A stretch of DNA of 37,276 nt, taken from contig JBDLRH010000006.1 of assembly GCA_039800165.1 (NCBI GenBank), positions 1 through 37,276 of the forward strand, in the 5' to 3' direction. Below, piece after piece: positions 8,831 through 18,523 of the stretch. The stretch comes from JBDLRH01 sp039800165. GTDB lineage: Bacteria; Pseudomonadota; Gammaproteobacteria; Burkholderiales; Burkholderiaceae_C. The notes beneath the pieces are model-generated. The model was not told where the DNA came from. It saw only the letters and a program-made list of their open reading frames with translations, and made no database searches. Made by a program: the position numbers and the translations under genes. Position 1 is the stretch's first letter, and every line of letters begins with the position of its first letter.

Positions 8831-8866
8831 CATTCACCAGGCATTCACCGGGCATTCACGAGGCAT
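8831..8866. repeat. 11-bp tandem repeat (three copies) over the yraN stop
   Basis: CATTCACCAGG, CATTCACCGGG and CATTCACGAGG lie head to tail at 8831-8863, with a partial fourth unit. The yraN TGA (8858-8856) is inside the third copy. On the minus strand each copy carries TGAATG, and because the period is 11 the three TGA triplets fall in all three frames. Confidence 0.8.
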
Positions 8867-9254
8867 CAAAGGCGCCGCGAATCCACTGCAGCGCATCGCC
8901 GTCGATCAGCACCACGTCAAAGCGGCATGGCGGCAGCGGATGCACCCGCAGCAGGTAATGGCGCGCGGCAAACACGATGCGCCGCTGCTTGACGCCACCG
9001 ATGCTCGCGCCGGCGCCGCCGTGCGCGCTGCCGCTGCGCCCGCGTACCTCCACAAACACCAGGGTGCCGTCGGGTTCGCGCATCACCAGGTCGATCTCGC
9101 CGCCGCCGCGCCCGGGCGTTCGATAATTGCGCGTGACCAGCCGCAAGCCGCAATCCACCAGATGCGCCAGCGCACGCTGCTCGGCCGCGTCGCCGCGGGC
9201 CTTGGTGGTGGGCGTGTCGGCACGCGGTGCGCGGCGCGGATCGGCAGTGCTCAT
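8856..9254 (-). CDS. yraN: YraN family (UPF0102) nuclease-fold protein
   Basis: 132-residue UPF0102 protein with the restriction-endonuclease-like core: a helix with GDAAEQRALAHL, the RNYRTPGRGGGEIDLV strand with conserved E and D, FVEVRGR with E and K/R-type residues, and the C-terminal CRFDVVLID. The biochemical role is not established. The ATG at 9254 is chosen because the conserved domain follows shortly; the open frame continues far upstream but there it is antisense to rsmI. It is divergent from rsmI with 54 bp between starts, as in E. coli except that lpoA is absent. Confidence 0.9.
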   Translation of the reverse strand: MSTADPRRAPRADTPTTKARGDAAEQRALAHLVDCGLRLVTRNYRTPGRGGGEIDLVMREPDGTLVFVEVRGRSGSAHGGAGASIGGVKQRRIVFAARHYLLRVHPLPPCRFDVVLIDGDALQWIRGAFDAS

Positions 9255-9308
9255 GCTCCCCTTGCGTGGTGTGGTGCAGGCGGCATCGGTGAAGCCGGGG
9301 CGTTCGCG

Positions 9309-10247
9309 ATGAGCCTGGCCTGGCAGTCCGCATTGCAGGCCGCAAGCGGCGTGGCCGGTGCGCAGGATTATCCGCGCGGCACCCTGTACATGGTGGCCAC
9401 GCCGATCGGCAACCTCGCCGACATCAGCCTGCGTGCGCTGCACCTGTTGCAAATGGTGGATGTGGTGGCCTGCGAGGACACCCGCCACACGCAGTCGCTG
9501 CTGCGGGCCTTTGGCATCGAGCGGCCCGCCGGCGGGCTGATGGCCCTGCACCAGCACAACGAAGCCGAAGCCGCGCAGACGGTGATCGCGCGGCTGCACG
9601 GCGGCGAGCGGGTGGCCTACGCCAGCGACGCCGGAACGCCCGCCGTAAGCGACCCGGGTGCGCGGCTGGCCGCAGCGGTGCAGGCCGCCGGCCTGCGGGT
9701 GGTGCCGCTGCCCGGGGCCAGCAGCGTCACGGCAGCGCTCAGCGCCGCTGGCAGCGGTGCAGCCGGTGCAACTGGCGCGCCCGACGGCGCCGAGGCTGCG
9801 TTCGTGTTTTCCGGGTTCCTGCCGGCCAAGGCACACGAGCGCGAAGCCGCGGTGCAGCGGCTGGCGCACGAACCGCGCACCGTGGTGCTGCTCGAGGCGC
9901 CACATCGCATCGAGGCGCTGGCGGGCGCCCTGGAGCCGCTGGGCGAGCGGCCCGTCACCGTGGCGCGTGAGCTCACCAAGCAGTTCGAGACGATTGCCAC
10001 CCTGCCTTGCGCCGGACTCAAAGCCTGGCTTGCGGCCGACGCGCAGCGCACGCGCGGCGAGTTTGCCTTGGTGCTGCACGCCTGGGCCGATGCGCAGCCT
10101 GCGACCGCTGGCGAGGGCGAGCGCGTGCTGCGCCTGCTGCTGCCCGAGGTGCCGCTGAAGACCGCGGTGCGCCTGGCGGCAGACATCAGCGGCGAGCCGC
10201 GCAATGCGCTGTATGAGCGGGCGCTGCAGCTGCGCGACAGCCTCTAG
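9309..10247 (+). CDS. rsmI: 16S rRNA C1402 2'-O-methyltransferase RsmI
   Basis: 312-residue tetrapyrrole-methylase-fold enzyme that 2'-O-methylates C1402 of 16S rRNA. The SAM-binding start GTLYMVATPIGNLADISLRAL begins at about residue 24. CEDTRHTQSLL, the VAYASDAGTPAVSDPGARL loop, VVPLPGASSVTAAL and VLLEAPHRIEA follow. The C-terminal part ends in PLKTAVRLAADISGEPRNALYERAL, as expected of the family. ATG at 9309 is the only start near the conserved domain. An insertion of about 12 Gly/Ala residues follows AALSAAGS. Confidence 0.95.
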   Translation: MSLAWQSALQAASGVAGAQDYPRGTLYMVATPIGNLADISLRALHLLQMVDVVACEDTRHTQSLLRAFGIERPAGGLMALHQHNEAEAAQTVIARLHGGERVAYASDAGTPAVSDPGARLAAAVQAAGLRVVPLPGASSVTAALSAAGSGAAGATGAPDGAEAAFVFSGFLPAKAHEREAAVQRLAHEPRTVVLLEAPHRIEALAGALEPLGERPVTVARELTKQFETIATLPCAGLKAWLAADAQRTRGEFALVLHAWADAQPATAGEGERVLRLLLPEVPLKTAVRLAADISGEPRNALYERALQLRDSL

Positions 10248-10268
10248 CGCCCGACGCTCTTGCGGCGG

Positions 10269-10286
10269 CCCGGCGGCCGCGCCGGG
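10269..10286. terminator. GC-rich hairpin between convergent rsmI and priA
   Basis: CCCGGC (10269-10274) and GCCGGG (10281-10286) are inverted around a 6-nt loop in the 43-bp gap between the two stops. It is the only structure in the gap, and no T-run follows on either strand. Confidence 0.35.
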
Positions 10287-10290
10287 TGCC

Positions 10291-12468
<2,178 letters not shown>

Positions 12469-12563
12469 GGATTCGTTGCAGCGCGAAAGACAGTTCACTC
12501 AAGTTTCAAAAAAGTGAGCTAAGTGCTTGATCTCACTCGTCTTTCGCAACCATCCAGAATTTC

Positions 12564-12572
12564 TGTGGATAA
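12564..12572 (-). promoter_or_regulatory. DnaA box (TTATCCACA), upstream of priA
   Basis: TGTGGATAA on the plus strand, which is TTATCCACA on the minus strand, an exact match to the DnaA-box consensus TTATNCACA. A weaker TGTTGATAG (7/9) follows 3 bp later. It lies in the priA upstream region and could be a regulatory DnaA site. Confidence 0.6.
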
Positions 12573-12751
12573 CTTTGTTGATAGTCGCCATGCGCTCTGC
12601 CGAAACCCGCATGAATCAAGGCTTGGGACGGATTGCACGGAAAATTGGCACTGGCGGGAGTCCTTTGAAATCAACAACTTAGCGTTGCCGCGAGACGAAA
12701 ATCCCTTCACCTGTCAGGCAAATTCTGAGCCACCCCTCGCTGCCCCGCTTG

Positions 12752-12760
12752 TGTGCATAA
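12752..12760 (-). promoter_or_regulatory. Second DnaA-box match (TTATGCACA)
   Basis: TGTGCATAA on the plus strand equals TTATGCACA, a second exact match to TTATNCACA, in the same orientation as the first and 188 bp from it. It lies between the first box and hemE. Confidence 0.5.
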
Positions 12761-12846
12761 GTCAGTAACTATTGGCAATATATGGACGGCTTTGACACTA
12801 GGGGATTTCCCGGTGGCGTGCCCGCGGCGGGCTTGTTCCAGCGCCC

Positions 12847-13935
12847 TTATTGCCGCATGCGGCGCGAGTAGTCGTGCACCGCGTCCACCAGCACGCTCAC
12901 ATGCTCGGGCGGCGTGTACTGGCTGATGCCGTGCCCCAGATTGAAGATGTGGCCTGCGCCGTAACCGTCACCGGTGTGCGGCAGGCCAAAACTCTCCAGC
13001 ACCTTGGCCACCTCGGCGCGGATCGCCTCGGGCGGCGCGAACAGCACGTTGGGGTCCACATTGCCTTGCAGTGCATGGGTGCCACCCACGAGTGCGCGCG
13101 CCTGGCCGAGGTTGACCGTCCAGTCCAGCCCCAGCACCTCGCAGTCGAGCTTGCCCATCTCGGCCAGCCACAAGCCGCCGCCCTTGGTGAAGACGATGCG
13201 TGGAATGCGTGCGCCGTCGTGTTCGCGCTTGAGCTGCGACAGCACGCGCGCGGTGTAGCTCAGGCTGAACTTCTGGAAGGCGCCGTCAGCAAGCACGCCG
13301 CCCCAGCTGTCGAAGATCATCACCGCCTGCGCGCCGGCCTCGATCTGCGCATTCAGGTAGGCCGCCACCGCGTCGGCGTTGACCGCAAGGATGCGGTGCA
13401 TCAGGTCCGGGCGGCCGTACAGCATGCTCTTGACCAGGCGGTAGTCGTCGCTGCCAGCGCCCTCGACCATGTAGCAGGCCAGCGTCCATGGGCTGCCGGA
13501 GAAGCCGATCAGCGGCACACGGCCGTTCAGCGCACGGCGGATGGAGGTGACCGCATCGAACACATAGCGCAGCTTGTCCATGTCGGGCACGCGCAGCGCA
13601 TTCACGGCGGCCTCGTCGCGTACCGCGGTGGCAAAGCGCGGGCCCTCGCCCTGCGCGAAGCTCAGGCCCAGGCCCATCGCGTCGGGCACGGTCAGGATGT
13701 CGGAAAACAGGATGGCCGCATCCAGCGCGTAGCGGTCCAGCGGCTGCAGCGTGACCTCGGTCGCGTAGTCCACGTTGGTCGCCAGTCCCATGAAGCTGCC
13801 CGCCTTGGCGCGGGTGGCGCAGTACTCGGGCAGGTAGCGGCCGGCCTGGCGCATCAGCCACACGGGCGTGTGCGGCGTGGACAGGCGCCAGCAGGCGCGC
13901 AGGAAGCTGTCGTTCTGCAGGGGGGCGAAGCTCAT
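12847..13935 (-). CDS. hemE: Uroporphyrinogen decarboxylase HemE
   Basis: 362-residue cytoplasmic enzyme that decarboxylates the four acetate side chains of uroporphyrinogen III to give coproporphyrinogen III in heme synthesis. The signature RQAGRYLPEYCATRAK is at about residues 27-42; ILFSDILTVPDAMG, GFSGSPWTLACYMVEG, MIFDSWGGVL and LQGNVDPNVLFAPPE follow. The ATG at 13935 (MSFAPLQNDSFLRA) matches the usual family beginning. In-frame ATGs at 13962 and 14016 would lengthen it, and the frame stays open through the inverted-repeat element upstream. No strong ribosome binding site decides the start. Confidence 0.95.
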   Translation of the reverse strand: MSFAPLQNDSFLRACWRLSTPHTPVWLMRQAGRYLPEYCATRAKAGSFMGLATNVDYATEVTLQPLDRYALDAAILFSDILTVPDAMGLGLSFAQGEGPRFATAVRDEAAVNALRVPDMDKLRYVFDAVTSIRRALNGRVPLIGFSGSPWTLACYMVEGAGSDDYRLVKSMLYGRPDLMHRILAVNADAVAAYLNAQIEAGAQAVMIFDSWGGVLADGAFQKFSLSYTARVLSQLKREHDGARIPRIVFTKGGGLWLAEMGKLDCEVLGLDWTVNLGQARALVGGTHALQGNVDPNVLFAPPEAIRAEVAKVLESFGLPHTGDGYGAGHIFNLGHGISQYTPPEHVSVLVDAVHDYSRRMRQ

Positions 13936-14300
13936 CGTGTGGTGCAGGCCGCGCATCGCCTCGTGCGGGGCGTGTTGCGCGGCGCCGTCTCCTCCGGTGT
14001 CAATGAAGGTTGACATTCTGACGCATGACAGCGACGGCGGGTGCGCCTTGGCGTCAGGGTCAGCACGGTGGCCAGTCAGACGATGCCGTCCGGGCTTGCA
14101 GCCCGGCACCGCTGCGATGCTCGCCTGGGGCTGCGCGGCAGAACTCGCTGCACGCGCCTTGCGCGTTCCGCTCGAACAGCTGCCGCGAGTCAGTTCACGA
14201 AGTGCGCTGCGCGCACCCGCCCCAGGCTGTGCTTCTCGCTCGGCCTCCACTGACTGGCCACCGCACTGACCCTGACGCCACGACAGAGAACCGAGCCGAC
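13936..14300. other. Intergenic region between metY and hemE
   Basis: 365 bp upstream of hemE and downstream of metY (both minus strand). It is dominated by the 232-bp inverted-repeat element. Outside the element are about 110 bp next to hemE, which would hold its translation start region, and 20 bp next to metY. No gene is supported. Confidence 0.75.
14049..14280. repeat. 232-bp element with 31-bp terminal inverted repeats and branched fold
   Basis: Left arm 14049-14079 starts TGGCGTCAGGGTCAG and right arm 14250-14280 is its reverse complement at 29 of 31 positions (the mismatches are the adjacent pair at 14064-14065). Nested inside, all mutually compatible: hairpin 14090-14096/14100-14106 (7 bp); helix 14123-14131/14219-14227 (9 bp, GCCTGGGGC/GCCCCAGGC) enclosing helix 14134-14141/14180-14187 (8 bp, CGCGGCAG/CTGCCGCG), which encloses hairpin 14152-14157/14161-14166 (6 bp); and hairpin 14202-14207/14211-14216 (6 bp). 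No protein is supported. It may be a small non-autonomous mobile element or dispersed intergenic repeat, or a structured RNA. No target-site duplication was identified. Confidence 0.75.
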
Positions 14301-15620
14301 TCACACCGCTTGGCGCAGCGCCTGGTCGATGTCCCAGACGATGTCTTCCACGTCTTCGATGCCCACGCTCAGGCGGATCATGTCGGCGCTGACGCCGGCC
14401 TGTTTCAGTTCGGCTTCATTGAGTTGCCGGTGGGTGGTGGACGCCGGGTGGATCACCAGCGTCTTGGCGTCGCCAATGTTGGCCAGGTGGCTCAGGAATT
14501 CGCAGGCGTCGATGAAGCGCTCGCCAGCGCGCGCCGGGTCGTCGGCACGGATGCCGAAGGTCAGGATGCCGGACGCGCCCGGCATGCCGTCAATGCTGCG
14601 GAACTGCTTTTTCGCGAGCGCGAAGTAAGGCGAATCCTCGAGCCCCGGGTAGTTGACCCAGGCCACCCGCGGATGCTCGCGCAGCCAGCGCGCGATGTGC
14701 AGCGTGTTGCGGCAGTGCGCCTGCATGCGCAGGTGCAGCGTCTCGATGCCCTGCAGGATCAGCCACGCGTTCAGCGGCGACAGGCTGTTGCCGAAGGTGC
14801 GGTTGACCTCCATGCGCGCCTTCATCGTGTAGCCGAAGTCGCCGAAGGTCTCGTAGAACTTCACGCCATGGTAGGCGCGGCTGGGCTCGAGCATGTCGGG
14901 GAACTTGGGTGCCGAAAGCGCCGAGCCCCAGTCGAACTTTCCGCTTTCCACCAGCACGCCTGCCAGCGTGGTGCCGTGCCCGCCCAGGTACTTGGTCGCG
15001 CTGTGCACCACGATGTCGGCGCCAAACGCGAACGGCGTGCACAGGTAGGGGCTGGCCACGGTGTTGTCGATCACCAGCGGCAGGCCATGTTCGTGCGCGA
15101 TGGCGGCCACTGCTTCGATGTCGAGCACGTTCACCAGCGGATTGCCGATCGTCTCGCCGTACAGCGCGCGGGTGGTCGGCCGGATCGCGCGGCGGAAGTT
15201 GTCGGGGTCGGCCGGGTCGACGAAGGTGGTCTCGATGCCCAGCCGCGAAAAACCGATGCCCAGCTGCCCGATGGTGCCGCCGTACAGCGTACTCGCCGCC
15301 ACGATGTGGTCGCCCGCCTTCAGGATGGCCAGCAGCGCGCTCATCTGCGCGGCCATGCCCGTGGCGCACGCCAGTGCCGCGCGGCCACCCTCGAGCGAGG
15401 CCACGCGCTCTTCGAGCACCGCCACCGTCGGGTTGCTGATGCGGCTGTAGACGTTGCCGAAGGTCTGCAGGTTGAACAGGCTGGCCGCGTGGTCGGCGTT
15501 GTCGAAAACGAAGCTGGTGGTCTGGTGGATCGGCGTGGCGCGCGCGCCGGTCACCGGGTCGGGCACGGCGCCGGCGTGAATGGCGCGGGTGCCGAAGCCG
15601 TAGTCGCGGTCTTTGTCCAT
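14301..15620 (-). CDS. metY: O-acetylhomoserine sulfhydrylase (MetY type)
   Basis: 439-residue Cys/Met-metabolism PLP enzyme. The family converts O-acetylhomoserine plus sulfide or methanethiol to homocysteine or methionine. Visible are the N-terminal YSRISNPTVAVLEERVASLEGG (split as YSRISNPTV and ASLEGG), the PLP stacking region ATGMAAQMSALLA, VIDNTVASPYLCTPFAFGAD and the PLP lysine in SATKYLGGHG. The C-terminal part ends RLSVGIEDVEDIVWDID. The length and the extra N-terminal sequence favour MetY over the shorter MetZ or MetB. ATG at 15620. Confidence 0.88.
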   Translation of the reverse strand: MDKDRDYGFGTRAIHAGAVPDPVTGARATPIHQTTSFVFDNADHAASLFNLQTFGNVYSRISNPTVAVLEERVASLEGGRAALACATGMAAQMSALLAILKAGDHIVAASTLYGGTIGQLGIGFSRLGIETTFVDPADPDNFRRAIRPTTRALYGETIGNPLVNVLDIEAVAAIAHEHGLPLVIDNTVASPYLCTPFAFGADIVVHSATKYLGGHGTTLAGVLVESGKFDWGSALSAPKFPDMLEPSRAYHGVKFYETFGDFGYTMKARMEVNRTFGNSLSPLNAWLILQGIETLHLRMQAHCRNTLHIARWLREHPRVAWVNYPGLEDSPYFALAKKQFRSIDGMPGASGILTFGIRADDPARAGERFIDACEFLSHLANIGDAKTLVIHPASTTHRQLNEAELKQAGVSADMIRLSVGIEDVEDIVWDIDQALRQAV

Positions 15621-15670
15621 GGGGCAGCGTGTGGTGAAGTCAGGTCGATCGATGTCGGTCCATGCCGCAA

Positions 15671-16162
15671 CTAGTACGGCAGTTGCTGCGGCCGCTTGGC
15701 CGAGATCACCCGGGTGTTCACGCCGGCCCAGTTCAGGCCGCCGAACAGCCGCGCATGCTCGATCTTCACGCAGCGGTCCATCACCACCTCCAGGCCCGCC
15801 GCGCGCGCCTTGTGCGCCGCCTCGTCGTTGATCACGCCAAGCTGCATCCACAGGCACCTCGCGCCGATGGCGATGGCGTCATCCGCCAGCAGCGGCATGT
15901 CGGCGCTCTTGCGGAAGCAGTCGACCATGTCAATCGTGATGCCCTGGGCCTTGCATGCCGCGGCCGCGGCCTTCAGGTCGGGGTAGCAGGGCTCGCCCAG
16001 GATCTCGCTGGCGGCCGGGTTCACCGGCACCATGCGGTAGCCATGCGCCAGCAGGTACTTGCCCACAAAGTGGCTGGGCCGGTGCCACTGCGGCGACAGG
16101 CCGACGACGGCGACGGTGCGGCACTCGGCCAGCACGCGGCGCAGGGTCTGGATGCTGCTCAT
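15671..16162 (-). CDS. CoA-binding domain protein (YccU type)
   Basis: 163-residue Rossmann-fold protein of the CoA_binding_2 family. The nucleotide-binding strand-loop is VAVVGLSPQWHRPSHFVGKYL; YRMVPVNPAASEILGEPCYPDL, IDMVDCFRKSADMP and the C-terminal LWMQLGVINDEAAHKARAAG with MDRCVKIEH complete the family pattern. The physiological role of this family is not settled. ATG at 16162; the open frame extends upstream only as antisense of the acyl-CoA ligase. metY follows 50 bp downstream on the same strand. Confidence 0.88.
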   Translation of the reverse strand: MSSIQTLRRVLAECRTVAVVGLSPQWHRPSHFVGKYLLAHGYRMVPVNPAASEILGEPCYPDLKAAAAACKAQGITIDMVDCFRKSADMPLLADDAIAIGARCLWMQLGVINDEAAHKARAAGLEVVMDRCVKIEHARLFGGLNWAGVNTRVISAKRPQQLPY

Positions 16163-16273
16163 GCGGTCAGTGTACGGCGCCCGCCTTGGCGTTTTTCCGG
16201 TGGCGGCCCCGGCCGCATCCTGCCGACAATCAAGGCAGATTCGCGCCCCACCCACAACATCAGGAGGATTTGC

Positions 16274-17869
16274 ATGAGCGCCGACCTTGCCAGCAGCTAC
16301 CCCGCCGCGCTGCAGGCCACCATCCACCGTGCCCGCCAGCAGAACATCAGCGACGTGCTGCGGCGCACCGCGCAGCGCATGGGCGACAAGCCCGCCATCG
16401 TGTTCGACGGCGTGAGCTGGACCTATGCCGAAACCGACGCCATCTGCAACCGCGTGGCCCACAGCCTGGTTGCGCGCGGCGTGCAGCCCGGCGACCGCGT
16501 GGCCATCCTGTCGCGCAACAGTTCGAGCTTTGTGGCGCTGCGCTTTGCGCTGGCGCGCATCGGCGCCATCCTGGTGCCGATCAACTTCATGCTCAACGCA
16601 AGCGAGATCGCCTTCATCCTGCGCTCCAGCGGCGCGCAACTGCTGGCGGTGGGCTCGGAATTCCTGAAGGTGGCGCAGGACGCCGCCGCGCAAGACACGG
16701 CGGTGAAAGAACTGATCTGGTTTCCGCAGGAGGGTGACCTGTCCGCGCCGCTGGGCATGGCGCAGTTTTCTGATCTGCTCAAGGGCGCGGACACGCCGCC
16801 TGAGGTAGCCGTGGATGGCCGCGAGGTCGCACAGATCGTCTACACCAGCGGCACCGAATCCCTGCCCAAGGGCGCGATGCTCACGCACGAGGCGGTGCTG
16901 TGGGAATACGTGAGCTGCTGCATCGAGCAGGAGATGGTGAGCACCGACACCATGCTGCATGCGCTGCCGCTGTACCACTGCGCGCAGCTCGATGTGTTCC
17001 TCGGGCCAGCCGTCTACGTGGGCATGACCAACATCATCACCGGCCAGCCCAAGCCCGAGGTCATCCTGCCGATGCTGGCCGCGCACCAGGTGTCGAGTTT
17101 CTTCGCGCCGCCCTCCGTGTGGATTTCGCTGATGCGCTCGCCGCTGTTTGACAGCACCGACCTGTCGGCGCTGAAGAAGGGGTACTACGGCGCGTCCATC
17201 ATGCCGGTGGAGGTGCTCAAGGAGCTGGCGGCGCGGCTTCCGCACATGCGGCTGTGGAACCTGTACGGCCAGACCGAGATCGCGCCGCTGGCCACCGTGC
17301 TCAAGCCCGAGGACCAGCTGCGCAAGGCAGGATCAGCCGGGCGCGCGGCACTGAATGTGGAGACGCGCGTGGTCGATGACCAGATGCGCGACGTCAAGCC
17401 CGGCGAGGTGGGCGAGATCGTGCACCGCTCGCCGCACCTGATGAACGGCTACTTCAACGATCCCGAAAAAACGGCTGCATCGTTCGAAGGCGGCTGGTTT
17501 CACAGCGGCGACCTCGCCACCATCGACGACGAGGGCTACATCACGGTGGTCGACCGCAAGAAGGACATGATCAAGTCCGGCGGCGAGAACGTGGCCAGCC
17601 GCGAGGTGGAAGAGGCGGTCTATCAGCTCGCCGGCGTGAGCGAGGTGGCGGTGATCGGCCTGCCCGATGCGCAGTGGATCGAGGCGGTGACGGCGGTCAT
17701 CGTGCCCAAGGCCGGCGTGACGCTGACCGAGGCGCAGGTGATCGCGCATTGCCGCGAGCGGCTGGCCGGGTTCAAGTGCCCCAAGCGCGTGGTGTTCACC
17801 GACGCGCTACCCAAGAACCCCAGCGGCAAGATCCTGAAGCGCGACCTGCGCGTGAAGCACGCGCAGTGA
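16274..17869 (+). CDS. AMP-dependent acyl-CoA ligase
   Basis: 531-residue ANL-superfamily adenylating enzyme, expected to activate a carboxylic acid to its acyl-AMP and then acyl-CoA. The P-loop is IVYTSGTESLPKGAMLTH, where ES replaces the usual TG. LYGQTEIAP is the A5 motif, WFHSGDLATIDDEGY is A7, VDRKKDMIKSGGENV is the hinge and PKNPSGKILKRDL carries the catalytic lysine near the C-terminus. The substrate is not readable; the medium/long-chain fatty acyl group is the nearest by overall look. ATG at 16274 has a strong AGGAGGA ribosome binding site. Confidence 0.92.
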   Translation: MSADLASSYPAALQATIHRARQQNISDVLRRTAQRMGDKPAIVFDGVSWTYAETDAICNRVAHSLVARGVQPGDRVAILSRNSSSFVALRFALARIGAILVPINFMLNASEIAFILRSSGAQLLAVGSEFLKVAQDAAAQDTAVKELIWFPQEGDLSAPLGMAQFSDLLKGADTPPEVAVDGREVAQIVYTSGTESLPKGAMLTHEAVLWEYVSCCIEQEMVSTDTMLHALPLYHCAQLDVFLGPAVYVGMTNIITGQPKPEVILPMLAAHQVSSFFAPPSVWISLMRSPLFDSTDLSALKKGYYGASIMPVEVLKELAARLPHMRLWNLYGQTEIAPLATVLKPEDQLRKAGSAGRAALNVETRVVDDQMRDVKPGEVGEIVHRSPHLMNGYFNDPEKTAASFEGGWFHSGDLATIDDEGYITVVDRKKDMIKSGGENVASREVEEAVYQLAGVSEVAVIGLPDAQWIEAVTAVIVPKAGVTLTEAQVIAHCRERLAGFKCPKRVVFTDALPKNPSGKILKRDLRVKHAQ

Positions 17870-17875
17870 AAAACC

Positions 17876-18496
17876 TCAGCCCTTGTACTTGATGGTGCAG
17901 CCGTAGGCCTGGGTGGTGGGCGCACTGATCGGCTTGCCGGCGAGCGCCTCACCCAGCGCCACCTTCACATGCTGCGTCGCCTTGGGAATGTCTTCGGCGC
18001 GCGCGGACGGGATGCTGTCGATGCCGCCGGCATAGATCAGCCGGCCCTGCGGGTCGATGATGTACATGTGGGGCGTGACGCGTGCCGCGTAGGCCTTGCC
18101 GGTCGTGCCGTCCTCGTCCATCAGGATCGCGCTGGGCACGGACTGGCGCTCCTTCTTCCACGCCACCAGCTTGGCGGGCTCCATGTGGTCGGCGCTGGCC
18201 TTCTCGGTGGAGTTGATCGCCAGCCACACCACGCCCTTGCCCATCGCCTCTTTCTGCTGCGCGGGCAGGTTGCCGCTGTTGTAGTGCTTGCGCACGAAGG
18301 GGCAGCCCGGGTTCGTCCACTCCAGCACCACATGCTTGCCGCGGAAGTCCGACAGCTTGACTGTCTTGCCGCTGGTGTCCTTCAGCGTGAAATCGGGCGC
18401 GGCCTGGCCCAGCGTGGCGGCGGCCTGCGCCGGGGCGGTAGCCGCCGTCAGGCTGGCCAGCAGCGGCAGGGCGATGAGGGTACGGCGCAGCAGCAT
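17876..18496 (-). CDS. Secreted redoxin/thioredoxin-family protein
   Basis: 206 residues with a Sec signal peptide (about 1-25, ending AQA-A) and an AhpC/TlpA-like redoxin domain (APDFTLKDTSGKTVKLSDFRGKHVV, split as APDFTLKDTSGK and SDFRGKHVV). The active-site loop is NPGCPFVRKHY with a single cysteine in place of CxxC, and a second cysteine is near the C-terminus in YGCTIKYKG. The protein probably acts in the periplasm. It lies 27 bp downstream of dsbD, which may supply its reductant. ATG at 18496 has an AGGAG ribosome binding site. Its stop is 6 bp from the convergent acyl-CoA ligase stop. Confidence 0.85.
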   Translation of the reverse strand: MLLRRTLIALPLLASLTAATAPAQAAATLGQAAPDFTLKDTSGKTVKLSDFRGKHVVLEWTNPGCPFVRKHYNSGNLPAQQKEAMGKGVVWLAINSTEKASADHMEPAKLVAWKKERQSVPSAILMDEDGTTGKAYAARVTPHMYIIDPQGRLIYAGGIDSIPSARAEDIPKATQHVKVALGEALAGKPISAPTTQAYGCTIKYKG

Positions 18497-18523
18497 GGTC
18501 TTGCTCCTTCTGGGTCTTGGTGA

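Larger units (their letters stand above)
12499..12846. other. Gene-free, A+T-richer region between hemE and priA
   Basis: About 350 bp without a convincing gene. By eye it is clearly richer in A+T than either flank. It holds two exact DnaA-box matches (12564-12572 and 12752-12760), a 7/9 match at 12576-12584, an AGTGAG/CTCACT inverted repeat (12513-12518, 12532-12537), and a GCCCG/CGGGC hairpin (12820-12832) just past the hemE stop that may act as its terminator. The priA promoter should lie here but no clear -35/-10 pair was found. An 81-codon open frame in this stretch has no recognisable features. Confidence 0.7.

Noticed and set aside
8940..9308. Upstream extension of rsmI
   Set aside because: It runs antisense through yraN and has no conserved sequence; the RsmI family begins close to ATG 9309.
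12523..12768. 81-codon plus-strand frame in the DnaA-box gap
   Set aside because: Composition unlike neighbouring genes and no recognisable domain or ribosome binding site.
12499..12846. Chromosomal origin of replication
   Set aside because: Only two exact DnaA boxes, no clear AT-rich unwinding repeats, and no dnaA, dnaN or rpmH in the window.
14025..14286. GACAG as target-site duplication flanking the 232-bp element
   Set aside because: The two copies are not adjacent to the element ends (one is 20 bp away), so a 5-bp match is not informative.
13936..14304. Extension of the hemE frame through the inverted-repeat element
   Set aside because: The added residues are an accident of an open frame in structured DNA; HemE families start at the MSFAPLQND region.
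15671..17245. 524-residue minus-strand protein spanning the CoA-binding gene
   Set aside because: Only the last 163 residues match a family; the rest is antisense to the acyl-CoA ligase.
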